Source: Mycobacterium colombiense
Lineage (GTDB): Bacteria > Actinomycetota > Actinomycetes > Mycobacteriales > Mycobacteriaceae
Reading direction: 5' to 3'
Assembly: GCF_001953985.1 (NCBI RefSeq)
Contig: NZ_MBEI01000066.1
Span: 1-64,000, forward strand
Length of the DNA stretch: 64,000 bases
Shown here in pieces: positions 30,138 through 39,007 of the stretch (positions are counted from its first letter, which is position 1; the number at the start of each line of letters is the position of its first letter). Both the position numbers and the translations under genes were made by a program. The notes under the pieces are model-generated. The model worked only from the letters and a program-made list of their open reading frames with translations. It had not been told where the DNA came from and did no database searches.

Positions 30138-31597
30138 GCACCGGGCGAGACAGACCGCAGCGCGGCCGCCCGGAGCGCAAGCCGCCGCGACCCCAGCAGC
30201 GCGACGTCCAGCGCCAGCAGCGCGACCGCCGACCGCCACGGCGGCCCCTGGACCCGGCCCGCGCCGCCGCGTTCGACGCGCTTCGGGCGGTCAGCGAACG
30301 CGATGCCTACGCGAACCTGGCGCTGCCCGCGTTGCTGCGCGAACGCGGAATCACCGGCCGCGACGCGGCATTCGCCACCGAGCTCACCTACGGCACCTGC
30401 CGCACCCGGGGCCTGCTCGACGCCGTCATCGGCGCCGCCGCGGGGCGCTCGCCGCAGGCCATCGACCCGGTGTTGCTCGACCTGTTGCGGCTCGGCGCGT
30501 ACCAGTTGCTGCGCACCCGGGTCGACGCGCACGCCGCGGTGTCCACCACCGTCGAGCAGGCGGGAATCGAATTCGACTCGGCGCGAGCGGGTTTCGTCAA
30601 CGGCGTGCTGCGCACCATCTCGGGGCGCGACGAGCAGGCCTGGGTCGCCGAGCTGGCCCCCGATCCGGCGCAGGATCCGATCGGGCACGCCGCGTTCGTG
30701 CACGCCCACCCCCGGTGGATCGCCCAGGCCTTCGCCGATGCGCTGGGTGCCGCCGCAACCGAACTCGACGCGGTGCTGGCCAGCGACGACGAGCGGCCCC
30801 AGGTGCACCTGGCCGCCCGCGCCGGCGCGCTGACAGCGGCCGAACTGGCCGACGCGGTCGACGGGACCGTCGGCCGCTATTCGCCGTACGCGGTGTACCT
30901 GGCGGGCGGCGACCCCGGGCGGCTGGCGCCGGTGCGCGTCGGCGTCGCGCTGGTGCAGGACGAGGGCAGCCAGCTGGTGGCCCGGGCGCTGACCCTGGCC
31001 CCGGTCGACGGCGACACCGGCCGGTGGCTGGACCTGTGCGCCGGGCCGGGCGGGAAGACGGCGCTGCTGGCGTCCCTGGGCCTGCAGCAGCATCCGGAAT
31101 CCGGATTTCGGCTCACCGCGGTGGAGCCGGCGCCGCGCCGGGCGGACCTGGTCGCCGAGAACACCCGCGGCCTGCCGGTCGACGTGCTACGGGTCGACGG
31201 GCGGCAGACGGAGCTGGATCCGACGTTCGACCGGGTGCTCGTCGACGCGCCGTGTACCGGGTTGGGGGCGCTGCGCCGCCGGCCGGAGGCCCGGTGGCGG
31301 CGGCAACCCGCCGACGTGCCCGCGCTGACCAAGCTGCAACGCGAGTTGCTGGGCGCCGCGATCGCGCTGACCCGCCCCGGCGGCGTGGTGCTCTACGCCA
31401 CCTGTTCGCCGCACCTGGCCGAGACCGTCGGCGTGGTCGCCGACGCGCTGCGCCGCCACCCGGTGAGCGCGCTGGACACCCGGCCGTTGTTCGAGCCCGT
31501 CGCCGACCTGGGCGACGGGCCGCACGTCCAGCTGTGGCCGCACCGGCACGGCACCGACGCGATGTTCGCAGCCGCGCTGCGCCGCGAGGCGGGGTAG
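30134..31597 (+). CDS. rsmB: 16S rRNA m5C967 methyltransferase RsmB (Fmu)
   Basis: 487 residues. A basic, Arg/Pro/Gln-rich leader of about 35 residues precedes a NusB-like domain and a SAM domain with DLCAGPGGKTALL. Catalytic cysteines lie in VDAPCTGLGALRRRPE and YATCSPHLAET. It methylates C967 of 16S rRNA in E. coli; the same target is inferred. ATG 30134 overlaps the fmt stop. Confidence 0.94.
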   Translation: MSTGRDRPQRGRPERKPPRPQQRDVQRQQRDRRPPRRPLDPARAAAFDALRAVSERDAYANLALPALLRERGITGRDAAFATELTYGTCRTRGLLDAVIGAAAGRSPQAIDPVLLDLLRLGAYQLLRTRVDAHAAVSTTVEQAGIEFDSARAGFVNGVLRTISGRDEQAWVAELAPDPAQDPIGHAAFVHAHPRWIAQAFADALGAAATELDAVLASDDERPQVHLAARAGALTAAELADAVDGTVGRYSPYAVYLAGGDPGRLAPVRVGVALVQDEGSQLVARALTLAPVDGDTGRWLDLCAGPGGKTALLASLGLQQHPESGFRLTAVEPAPRRADLVAENTRGLPVDVLRVDGRQTELDPTFDRVLVDAPCTGLGALRRRPEARWRRQPADVPALTKLQRELLGAAIALTRPGGVVLYATCSPHLAETVGVVADALRRHPVSALDTRPLFEPVADLGDGPHVQLWPHRHGTDAMFAAALRREAG

Positions 31598-31650
31598 CCG
31601 GGGCCGCGCCGAATGTGAAGCGGGCCGCGCGGCTCAGTAGTCTGGCGCTC

Positions 31651-32349
31651 ATGCCTCGCAACCCGGAACCGTCACACGGGCCGCTGATCGCGCCGTCGAT
31701 CCTTGCCGCTGACTTCTCCCGGCTCGCCGACGAAGCCGCCGCCGTGACCGGCGCCGACTGGCTGCACGTCGACGTGATGGACAACCACTTCGTGCCGAAT
31801 CTGACCTTCGGGCTGCCGGTGGTGGAGAGCCTGCTGGCCGCCACCACCATCCCGATGGACTGCCACCTGATGATCGAGGACCCCGATCGTTGGGCGCCTC
31901 CCTACGCGGAGGCGGGAGCGTACAACGTCACCTTCCACGCCGAGGCCACCCAGAATCCGATCGGCGTGGCCCGCGATATCCGTGCCGCCGGCGCCAAAGC
32001 GGGGATCAGCGTCAAGCCGGGGACCCCGCTGGAGCCTTACCTGGAAATCCTGCCGCAGTTCGACACCCTGCTCATCATGTCGGTGGAGCCCGGTTTCGGC
32101 GGCCAGAGCTTCATCCCCGAGGTGCTGAGCAAGGTGCGCACCGCGCGCAAGCTCATCGAGGCGGGGGAGTTGACGATCCTCGTCGAGATCGACGGCGGCA
32201 TCAACGCCGACACCATCGAGCAGGCCGCCGAGGCCGGCGTCGATTGCTTCGTCGCCGGGTCGGCCGTGTACGGCGCCGACGACCCGGAGGCCGCGATCGA
32301 CGCGTTGCGGCGCCAGGCCGCCGGCGCATCCCCGCACCTGCGTCGATGA
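31651..32349 (+). CDS. rpe: Ribulose-phosphate 3-epimerase
   Basis: 232 residues, TIM barrel. It interconverts ribulose-5-phosphate and xylulose-5-phosphate in the pentose phosphate pathway. LIAPSILAADFSRL, WLHVDVMDNHFVPN (metal His and Asp) and SVEPGFGGQSFIP are intact. ATG 31651 is the start; the open frame upstream is inside the rsmB end. It overlaps ribG as ATGA. Linkage to riboflavin genes makes sense because ribulose-5-phosphate feeds RibB. Confidence 0.96.
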   Translation: MPRNPEPSHGPLIAPSILAADFSRLADEAAAVTGADWLHVDVMDNHFVPNLTFGLPVVESLLAATTIPMDCHLMIEDPDRWAPPYAEAGAYNVTFHAEATQNPIGVARDIRAAGAKAGISVKPGTPLEPYLEILPQFDTLLIMSVEPGFGGQSFIPEVLSKVRTARKLIEAGELTILVEIDGGINADTIEQAAEAGVDCFVAGSAVYGADDPEAAIDALRRQAAGASPHLRR

Positions 32350-33371
32350 CGCTTCCGCCGGGTGACAGCCTTGACGCGGCGATGCGCTTGGCGATCGACC
32401 AGTCCAACCACGTCAAGGGAACGACGTATCCGAACCCACCGGTCGGGGCGGTCATCCTGGACGCCGGTGGCGAGGTGGTCGGCGTCGGCGCCACCGAACC
32501 GGCCGGTGGCGATCACGCCGAGATCCTGGCGCTGCCGCGGGGCGGCGATCTGGCGGTCGGCGGCACCGTGGTGGTCACCCTCGAGCCGTGCAACCACTAC
32601 GGCAAAACCCCGCCCTGTGTGAACGCCCTGCTCGACGCGAAGGTGGGCACCGTGGTGTACGCCGTCGCCGACCCGAACCCGGAGGCCGCCGGTGGGGCGG
32701 ACCGGCTCGGGGAGGCCGGCGTCGCGGTGCGGTCCGGGGTGCTGGCCGACGAGGTGACCGGCGGCCCGCTACGGGAGTGGCTGCACAAGCAACGGACCGG
32801 GCTGCCCCATCTGACCTGGAAATACGCCAGCAGCGTCGATGGCCGCAGCGCGGCCGCGGACGGCTCCAGCCGGTGGATTTCCAGCGAGGCCTCGCGGCTG
32901 GATCTGCATCGCCGGCGCGCGGTCGCCGGCGCGATCGTGGTGGGCACCGGCACCGTGCTGGCCGACGACCCGGCGCTGACCGCCCGACTGCCCGACGGCT
33001 CGCTGGCCGACCGGCAACCGCTACGAGTGGTCGTCGGGATGCGTGAAATACCTTCGGAGGCAAAGGTTCTCAACGACGATTCGCGAACCATGCTGATCCG
33101 TACGCACGACCCGATGGAGGTGCTCAAGGCCGTGTCCGATCGCACCGACGTGCTGCTGGAGGGCGGCCCGACGCTGGCGGGTGCCTTCCTGCGGGCCGGG
33201 TTGGTCAACCGGATCCTGGCCTACGTCGCGCCGACGCTGCTGGGCGGTCCCGTCACCGCGGTCGACGACGTGGGCGTGTCCACGATCGCGCGGGCGCTGC
33301 GCTGGCAGTTCGACGGCGTCGACCGGGTCGGGCCCGACCTGCTGCTCAGCCTGGTGCCGCGCAGCGGCTAG
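32346..33371 (+). CDS. ribG: Bifunctional pyrimidine deaminase/reductase RibG (RibD)
   Basis: 341 residues. The N-terminal deaminase has the zinc residues HAE (about 58-60) and PCNHYGKTPPC (about 80-90). The C-terminal reductase, from about 150, has TWKYASSVDGRSA and the NADPH region VVGTGTVLADDPALT. It catalyses the second and third steps of riboflavin synthesis. Its stop and that of the convergent transporter gene share a palindromic CTAG (33368-33371). Confidence 0.96.
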   Translation: MTLPPGDSLDAAMRLAIDQSNHVKGTTYPNPPVGAVILDAGGEVVGVGATEPAGGDHAEILALPRGGDLAVGGTVVVTLEPCNHYGKTPPCVNALLDAKVGTVVYAVADPNPEAAGGADRLGEAGVAVRSGVLADEVTGGPLREWLHKQRTGLPHLTWKYASSVDGRSAAADGSSRWISSEASRLDLHRRRAVAGAIVVGTGTVLADDPALTARLPDGSLADRQPLRVVVGMREIPSEAKVLNDDSRTMLIRTHDPMEVLKAVSDRTDVLLEGGPTLAGAFLRAGLVNRILAYVAPTLLGGPVTAVDDVGVSTIARALRWQFDGVDRVGPDLLLSLVPRSG

Positions 33372-34948
33372 CGCTCACCCAACGGGACTGCTTGCGGCTC
33401 AGCGGCTTCCGGCTCCTCAGCGTGTTCCTTGCGACCGCCGATTAGCAGACCCAGCAGCGCTCCCGCGATGCAAATCCAGACGGTGGCCGAGAAGATGTCG
33501 CCGTACATCTGGGCGAAGGCCTTGAGGTACATGGTGCCCTGGGCGGCGATGCGCTCCAGCAGGGTGGCGTTGGCCGGGATCGCGGCCGTGAGGCCCGCCA
33601 CGATCTGGTTGAACCGGTACAGGCCCCACGCGCTGAGCGCGGCGACACCGATCAGCATGCCGGTCATCCGGGCCACCACCACCGCCGCCGAGGCGATGCC
33701 GTGTTGAGCGGACGGCACCACCCGCAGCGCGGCGGAGGTCAGCGGCCCGATCACCAGGCCCAGCCCGATGCCGGCCACCAGCAGGTCGGCGTGCAGCACC
33801 GGCACGCTGAACACACCGAAGATATTGTGCTTCTGGCTCAGCACGTCCTGGCGCCAGAAGTGGATCAGCCAGTAGCCGTAGGCCGCAATGAGCAGCCCGG
33901 CGAAGGCCATGATCCGGTCACCGGCCCGGGTGGCGATCCACCCGCCCAGCACCGCTCCGATCGGCAGCGCGATCAGGAACCACAACAGCAACCCGGCGGC
34001 CTGCGTCTGGGACTGTCCCAGCACGCCCTGGCCGAACAGCTCCACGTCGACCAGCGTCACCATCAGCGCGGCGCCGGCGAACAGCGAGGCGCCCAGCGCC
34101 GCCAGGAAGGGTAGGAAACGCACGCCCGCCGGTTCGATCAGCCGGGTACGCGCGAAACGCTCCCAGAGCAGGAACAACACCGCGACCACAACCGCGCCGA
34201 TGACCAGCGGCAGCCCGTAGCTCGGCAGGATCTGCTTGCCGTCGGGTTGCGGGTTGTACAGACCGATCACGGCGAGGCCCAAAGCGACCGCCAGCAGCAC
34301 GCCACCGATCAGGTCGACCTTCTCCGGCTCCTCCACCCGTTCGTGTGAGGGCAGGCTGAACTGGATCATCGCCATCGCGATGAGGGTCAGCGGCACGTTG
34401 ATCCAGAACACGTAGCGCCAGTCGTGGGTGAGGAAGACGATGAAGATCCCGTACAGCGGGCCCAGCACGCTGCCGAGCTCCTGAGCGGCACCGATGCCGC
34501 CGAGCACGCCGGCGCGGTTGCGCTGTGCCCACAAATCGGCGCCCAGGGCGAGGGTGACCGGCAACAGCGCGCCGCTGGCCACACCCTGGATGGTGCGGCC
34601 GCCGACCAGCAGGTGGAAGTCGCCCCAGTGGCCGGCCAGCGCGGTGACCACCGAGCCGACGATGAACAGCGCCAGGCTGACCTGCAGCACCAGCTTGCGG
34701 CCGAACCGGTCGGAGGCGCGGCCCAGCAGCGGCATGGCGGCGATGTAGCCCAGCAGGTACATCGTGATGATCCAGGTGATGCGCTGCAGCTGGTTAATCG
34801 GGATGTGAACGTCGGTCATGATGTCGCGCATGATCGTCACGACGACATAGGCGTCCAGGGCGCCGAGCAGGACCGCCAGGCTGCCCGCGCTGATCGCTAC
34901 GCGGCGCCCGGTTTGATGCCCGGTCGGGGGTGCGGTCTCCGCGGTCAC
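33368..34948 (-). CDS. MFS efflux/triacylglyceride transporter P55 (Rv1410c-like)
   Basis: 526 residues with about 14 membrane helices (DHA2-type). Motif A is GRASDRFGRKLVLQ, and WAQRNRAGVLGG follows in helix 4. The P55 counterpart works with LprG to move triacylglycerides and lipoarabinomannan to the outer envelope and confers tolerance to several drugs. GTG 34948 overlaps the lprG stop as GTGA, so the pair is translationally coupled. The C-terminal acidic tail (EHAEEPEAAEPQAV) is cytosolic. Confidence 0.93.
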   Translation of the reverse strand: MTAETAPPTGHQTGRRVAISAGSLAVLLGALDAYVVVTIMRDIMTDVHIPINQLQRITWIITMYLLGYIAAMPLLGRASDRFGRKLVLQVSLALFIVGSVVTALAGHWGDFHLLVGGRTIQGVASGALLPVTLALGADLWAQRNRAGVLGGIGAAQELGSVLGPLYGIFIVFLTHDWRYVFWINVPLTLIAMAMIQFSLPSHERVEEPEKVDLIGGVLLAVALGLAVIGLYNPQPDGKQILPSYGLPLVIGAVVVAVLFLLWERFARTRLIEPAGVRFLPFLAALGASLFAGAALMVTLVDVELFGQGVLGQSQTQAAGLLLWFLIALPIGAVLGGWIATRAGDRIMAFAGLLIAAYGYWLIHFWRQDVLSQKHNIFGVFSVPVLHADLLVAGIGLGLVIGPLTSAALRVVPSAQHGIASAAVVVARMTGMLIGVAALSAWGLYRFNQIVAGLTAAIPANATLLERIAAQGTMYLKAFAQMYGDIFSATVWICIAGALLGLLIGGRKEHAEEPEAAEPQAVPLGER

Positions 34949-35661
34949 GAGCTCACCGGGGGCTTGCTGACCTGAACCTGCTCGCCCCAGTTCGACAGGG
35001 TGATCTGGGCGGAGTTGCCCGAGCTCTTCTGCAGGTTGGCCTGGACCAGCAGGTGGTCACCGGTCTCCTGGACCCACACCGTGCTCGGCACCGGCTGCGT
35101 CGCGTTGAACTGCGGCACGATCTTGTTCACCGCGTCCGCCGAGACGTTGCCGGTGATGCGGATGGTGTTCTGCCCGTTGATGTTTTCGCGGCCCTCGGCC
35201 TTGGCGTTGCTGAAGTTGGCCAGCGCGTTGCCCAGCCCGTTGTCGGGGTTCAGCAGCACCGAGACGTCGTAGATGTCGGCGGCCTTGCCGAAGTCACTCC
35301 ACTTGTTCGGGGTGAGGGTGGCGTACAGGGTTCCGTCGAGCACCACAAAATTCGCGTCGATGTCCGAACCGCCGAGGGTGATCGTGGCGTTGCCCGACGC
35401 GGCGGTGGCCGGTGCGTTGGTGAGGTCACCGGTCAGCGTCTTGATGGGTAGCCCCGGAATCTTGCCCTGGATGCTCAGCGCGATGTGCGCGCTCGTCACC
35501 TTCTTGGTGGCGTCGGCCGACTGCTTGACCAAGGTCGTGCCGTCGGGAAGTGGCGCGCCGCTCTGCTTTGAGCCCGACGAACAGCCGGCGATCAAGGCGG
35601 TGGCGAGGGTCAGGGATGCGATGACGGCCGATATACGGCGGCGGGTCTGCATACTCTGCAT
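34945..35661 (-). CDS. lprG: Lipoprotein LprG
   Basis: About 238 residues. The lipobox LIAGC puts the lipidated Cys at residue 27, after a basic start (MQSMQTRRR). The LppX/LprG fold binds acylated lipids in a hydrophobic pocket. LprG carries triacylglyceride, PIM and LAM to the cell surface together with P55. ATG 35661 is chosen by signal-peptide length; ATG 35652 is equally possible. The open frame extends to 35757, but that segment is hydrophilic and would destroy the signal peptide. Confidence 0.93.
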   Translation of the reverse strand: MQSMQTRRRISAVIASLTLATALIAGCSSGSKQSGAPLPDGTTLVKQSADATKKVTSAHIALSIQGKIPGLPIKTLTGDLTNAPATAASGNATITLGGSDIDANFVVLDGTLYATLTPNKWSDFGKAADIYDVSVLLNPDNGLGNALANFSNAKAEGRENINGQNTIRITGNVSADAVNKIVPQFNATQPVPSTVWVQETGDHLLVQANLQKSSGNSAQITLSNWGEQVQVSKPPVSS

Positions 35662-35770
35662 CGTAGAGGGTGTGGGTGACTGCCCTGGTGAACGCGGGGT
35701 GCCAGTGTCGTCCGGGCGCGGGCGTTTGCCCTGCTCATCCGCGTGCGTGAGGGGCAATTAGCCTAAGAGG

Positions 35771-36370
35771 ATGTTTACCGGAATTGTCGAGGAACTCGGC
35801 GAGGTGACGGCTCGCGACGTCCTTTCGGACGCGGCGCGGCTGACCATCCGCGGCGCCGTCGTGACCGCCGACGCGGGCCATGGCGATTCGATCGCCGTCA
35901 ACGGCGTGTGCCTGACCGTCGCCGAACTGCTGCCCGGCGGCCAGTTCACCGCCGACGTGATGGCCGAATCGCTCAACCGGTCCAACTTGGGCGAATTGCA
36001 GGTCGGCAGCCGGGTCAACCTGGAGCGCGCCGCGGCCGTCAACAGCCGGCTGGGCGGGCACATCGTGCAGGGGCACGTCGACGGGACCGGGCGCATCGTC
36101 GGCCGGACACCGTCGGAGCATTGGGAAGTGGTGCGCATCCAGATGCCGGCCGAGGTGGCCCGCTACGTCGTGGAAAAGGGATCGATCACCGTCGACGGCA
36201 TTTCGTTGACGGTGTCGGGGCTGGGCGGCGAGCCGGGGGACTGGTTCGAGGTCTCGCTGATCCCCACCACCCGCGAATTGACCACTCTGGGCCGCGCTCC
36301 GGTCGGCACACAGGTCAACCTCGAGGTCGACGTGATCGCGAAATACGTCGAGCGGTTGATGGCCCGCTAA
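35771..36370 (+). CDS. ribC: Riboflavin synthase alpha chain
   Basis: 199 residues with two repeated lumazine-binding halves. MFTGIVEELGEV at the start is diagnostic, with its second-half counterpart near residue 99. It dismutates two 6,7-dimethyl-8-ribityllumazine molecules to riboflavin. The same protein is called RibE in other species. ATG 35771 is the only sensible start. It converges with the LLM oxidoreductase gene, 24 bases apart. Confidence 0.96.
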   Translation: MFTGIVEELGEVTARDVLSDAARLTIRGAVVTADAGHGDSIAVNGVCLTVAELLPGGQFTADVMAESLNRSNLGELQVGSRVNLERAAAVNSRLGGHIVQGHVDGTGRIVGRTPSEHWEVVRIQMPAEVARYVVEKGSITVDGISLTVSGLGGEPGDWFEVSLIPTTRELTTLGRAPVGTQVNLEVDVIAKYVERLMAR

Positions 36371-36394
36371 ATAGGCTCAGAGCATCTGGGGCCG

Positions 36395-37294
36395 TCAAGC
36401 TTTCGCATGCTCACTTCGTCGGGCGATCAGCTGGCCGGCGAAGTCAAGCATCTGGTCAAGGCTGGGGAACATTGCGAAGGCATCCACGATCGCCTCATCA
36501 GCACCGGACCCGGCGACGCGCTCGAGCCTGTCGATAACAGAGTCAACGGACGTTCCCGGTTCGAGGTTGATCCGCATGGCCGTCTTCAGCGCGTCAGGAT
36601 CGCGGCCGGCGTCCTGCGCCGCGCGGCGCGCAATCGACCACAAGCGGTCGGTGACCTCGTCCTGCAGCCCCTCGACCCCGAGCCAGCCGGTGCCGCTGCG
36701 GCCGACCCGGCGCATCGCGGCCTCGCTGACACCGCCGATCCAGATCGGCGGACCGCCGGCCTGGACCGGGCGCAGGTCGGCATGGACCGGCGGCAGCGAG
36801 AAGAACTCGCTGTCCCAGGACACCGGGGTGGTCGTCCACCACTCGCGCAGGAACGCCAGCAGGTCATCGAGCATCCGCCCGCGCCGGCGCCAGTCCGCGC
36901 CGCGGGCGATGTCGTGCTCGTCCTTCATCCACCCGATGCCCACGCCAACGTCGAGGCGGCCGTCGCTGAGCACGTCGAGCGTGGTCAGCAGCCGGGCCAG
37001 GTGCACCGGCTCGTAGTAGAACGTGCTGAGCGTGCTGGCGTTCAGCCGCACCCGGCTGGTCGCCGTCGCGGCGACCGTCCACAACAGCACCGGATCGAGG
37101 TAGCGGGTCATCTGCGGCGGGTACGGCTGCTCTTTGCCCGGATAGGTGCTGTGCATATCAACCGGCGTGACCAGGCGATCGCCGACCCACAGCGTGTCGT
37201 AGCCCAGGTCCTCGAGTCCGCGGCAGAACGCGCTCAGACCAGCGGCGCTGCTGATAGCGGGACCGACGATGGGAAGTGCGAAACCGAGCTTCAT
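36395..37294 (-). CDS. Luciferase-like F420-dependent oxidoreductase
   Basis: 299 residues of the LLM (bacterial luciferase-like) TIM-barrel family. The N-terminus MKLGFALPIVGP and the motifs GYDTLWVGDRLV and RLDVGVGIGWMKDEH are typical of mycobacterial F420-dependent enzymes. ATG 37294 has AAAGGAG 6 bases upstream, so the 10 extra residues of the longer frame are not used. It lies 52 bases after the F420:NADP-reductase-like gene and is probably co-transcribed with it. Substrate unknown. Confidence 0.88.
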   Translation of the reverse strand: MKLGFALPIVGPAISSAAGLSAFCRGLEDLGYDTLWVGDRLVTPVDMHSTYPGKEQPYPPQMTRYLDPVLLWTVAATATSRVRLNASTLSTFYYEPVHLARLLTTLDVLSDGRLDVGVGIGWMKDEHDIARGADWRRRGRMLDDLLAFLREWWTTTPVSWDSEFFSLPPVHADLRPVQAGGPPIWIGGVSEAAMRRVGRSGTGWLGVEGLQDEVTDRLWSIARRAAQDAGRDPDALKTAMRINLEPGTSVDSVIDRLERVAGSGADEAIVDAFAMFPSLDQMLDFAGQLIARRSEHAKA

Positions 37295-37346
37295 AGCGGC
37301 TCCTTTCGGTGATCCATCAACCATTGTCTGGGCGCGGCGGCGTGGC

Positions 37347-37970
37347 TCAGCCGGGAACGGCGGCGCCCAGGGCGAAGTCGAAGTTCCCCACCCCGTGGCG
37401 GGCGAGGCCCATCATGACCAGGCCCGTTGCTTCCAGCCAGTGCGCCATGTTCAAGCCGCCGACGTCTAGCGGGCGCAGCCCGAGGCTCTCGATGAACTCC
37501 GCCACGCCCGCCTTGGCGCGCGCGTCGTCGCCGGCCATGAAGACGTCGAGCGGCCGGCCCTGGGCCAGGACCACACCGAAGATGGTGTTGAACGCCTTCA
37601 CCACGCCGGCGCTGGCCGGGGCGACCTTGGCAACTTCCTGCGCGACCGAGGTGTCATCGGGGATGGCCAGCCCGTCGGCCTCGGCATTGAAGGGGTTGCT
37701 GATGTCGACGATGACCTTGCCCGCGAGGGCGTCGCCGTACTGGGTGACCACCGGAACGACGTCGGCGTACAACACGGAAACGATGACGATGTCCCCGGCC
37801 GGGACGGCGCCGAACTCTCCCGTCGTCGCGCCGTCGCCAAGCTCCTGGGCCAGGTCAGCGGCCTTGGCCTGATCGCGGCCGATGACCTGGACGGTGTTGC
37901 CGCCCGCGACCGCCAGCGCGCCGATGGCGCGGGCCATGTTCCCGGTGCCGATGATGCTGATGCTGCTCAT
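37347..37970 (-). CDS. F420:NADP oxidoreductase-like Rossmann protein
   Basis: 207 residues. The nucleotide motif SIIGTGNMARAIG at residues about 4-16 and VIGRD after strand 2 fit NADP(H) binding. VDISNPFN and VKAFNTIFGVVL match the NADPH-dependent F420 reductase (Fno) family. It likely passes electrons between NADPH and F420 or a flavin, perhaps serving the next gene. It is divergent from a MarR regulator, with a perfect operator-like dyad 31 bases before its ATG (37970). Confidence 0.88.
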   Translation of the reverse strand: MSSISIIGTGNMARAIGALAVAGGNTVQVIGRDQAKAADLAQELGDGATTGEFGAVPAGDIVIVSVLYADVVPVVTQYGDALAGKVIVDISNPFNAEADGLAIPDDTSVAQEVAKVAPASAGVVKAFNTIFGVVLAQGRPLDVFMAGDDARAKAGVAEFIESLGLRPLDVGGLNMAHWLEATGLVMMGLARHGVGNFDFALGAAVPG

Positions 37971-38000
37971 GAGGTGTCCGTCCTGACTTGATACCGAAAA

Positions 38001-38016
38001 GGTTGACTACTCAACC
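38001..38016. promoter_or_regulatory. Operator-like dyad 1: GGTTGA-N4-TCAACC
   Basis: A perfect inverted repeat with 6-base arms and a 4-base centre (CTAC) in the divergent promoter between the Fno-like gene and the MarR gene. A second copy with the same spacing lies at 38031-38044. Confidence 0.7.
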
Positions 38017-38030
38017 TTAGGCATATGTTT

Positions 38031-38044
38031 GTTGATGCGTCAAC
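38031..38044. promoter_or_regulatory. Operator-like dyad 2: GTTGA-N4-TCAAC
   Basis: A second perfect copy of the GTTGA-N4-TCAAC element, with centres 29-30 bases from the first, about three helical turns. This favours cooperative dimer binding by the MarR protein encoded directly downstream. Confidence 0.7.
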
Positions 38045-38066
38045 TAATCAGATAACATCCCAGGTG

Positions 38067-38546
38067 ATGGAACCGAATTGGCTGAACGCTCGTGAAGACC
38101 GCGCTTGGCGGGCCTTCCAGCACGCGAACCATCAGCTCGCCGTGCACCTGAACCGGGGCCTGCAGGAATCGGGCCTGTCCGGGGCCGACTACCAGGTTCT
38201 GGCGGTGCTTTCGGAGCACGACGCTGATCGCATGCCCGCGCACGAGCTGTGCAATGCACTGGGTTGGGAGAAGAGCCGCGTCTCCCACCAAGTGCGGCGC
38301 ATGCAGCAGGACGGGCTGATCCGCCGCGAGCCCAACCCCGACGACGCCCGCAGCACTATGGTCTGCCTACTGCCGGCCGGCCGCGCCGCCATCGAGAAGG
38401 CGGCGCCTAAGCATGTGGAGGACGTCCGCCGGAACTTCATCGACCTGCTCACCCCGGCTGAGCTCGACATGCTCGCCGCCCTCAACGAGCGCGTCCTGCG
38501 CCACCTGGCCAAAGACGGCGATTCTCCCGCCGAAGAGGGCTCGTAG
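38067..38546 (+). CDS. MarR-family regulator of the F420-enzyme group
   Basis: 159 residues from ATG 38067. The winged helix (MPAHELCNALGWEKSRVSHQVRRMQQDGLIRRE) and the wing with PNPDDARSTMV are clear. The longer frame from 38025 would place dyad 2 inside the coding region and adds residues with no family match, so 38067 (MEPNWLNARED) is preferred. It is divergent from the Fno-like gene; two GTTGA-N4-TCAAC sites between them suggest it represses both. The signal sensed is unknown. Confidence 0.88.
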   Translation: MEPNWLNAREDRAWRAFQHANHQLAVHLNRGLQESGLSGADYQVLAVLSEHDADRMPAHELCNALGWEKSRVSHQVRRMQQDGLIRREPNPDDARSTMVCLLPAGRAAIEKAAPKHVEDVRRNFIDLLTPAELDMLAALNERVLRHLAKDGDSPAEEGS

Positions 38547-38575
38547 CGTTCAAGTGTCGAGCTATTGAGGCCGGC

Positions 38576-38594
38576 ACGCCGCTCGTCGCGGCGT
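38576..38594. terminator. Hairpin between convergent genes
   Basis: ACGCCGC (38576-38582), loop TCGTC, GCGGCGT (38588-38594): a perfect 7-base stem between the MarR stop (38546) and the secreted-protein stop (38636). There is no T-run. It probably ends transcription in both directions. Confidence 0.45.
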
Positions 38595-38635
38595 CTCCCG
38601 CCACGACAACGGCCTGCTTTACGGTCAGGGCTGGA

Positions 38636-39007
38636 TTACAGCGGCATCCACACGGGGCCTTGCCAATATCCCCAGCCATTCGCCTGGGGGTTCCAGACGA
38701 CCTGAGCCCACGGCGCCCACGGCGGCGGTCCCGGCGGCGGCGGGGCCCACGGCGGGGCTCCGCCATAACCCGCCGGACCGCCGTAGTTGTCGTCCCAGTC
38801 ACGGCAGTCGTTCCAATTCTGGTAAGGACCCCAGCCCGGGTCCCACTGCTCGCCCGGGCACCAGTGGTGGTGATACATAGGCGGAGGAGGAGGCGCCGCC
38901 GTGGCGGTGCCGGTGGACAGTCCGAGGGCGGACATGGCCAAGCCGCCGGCCGTGAGCGCGCCGGTACACAGCCGGATCCACGGTCGTGTTCTTGTGTTGG
39001 TATTCAT
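38636..39007 (-). CDS. Small secreted Trp/Pro/Gly-rich protein
   Basis: 123 residues. A Sec signal peptide of about 38 residues (RPWIRLCTGALTAGGLAMSALG, cut after ATAA) is followed by PPPPPMYHHHWCPGEQWDPG and a tail rich in Trp, Pro, Gly and Tyr (WGYWQGPVWMPL). This layout is common among small exported mycobacterial proteins of unknown function. ATG 39007 is chosen because it begins the basic n-region; the upstream part of the frame is unlike a signal peptide. The two Cys (in HWCPGEQW and NDCRDW) may form a disulfide. The MYHHHW cluster could bind metal. Confidence 0.8.
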   Translation of the reverse strand: MNTNTRTRPWIRLCTGALTAGGLAMSALGLSTGTATAAPPPPPMYHHHWCPGEQWDPGWGPYQNWNDCRDWDDNYGGPAGYGGAPPWAPPPPGPPPWAPWAQVVWNPQANGWGYWQGPVWMPL

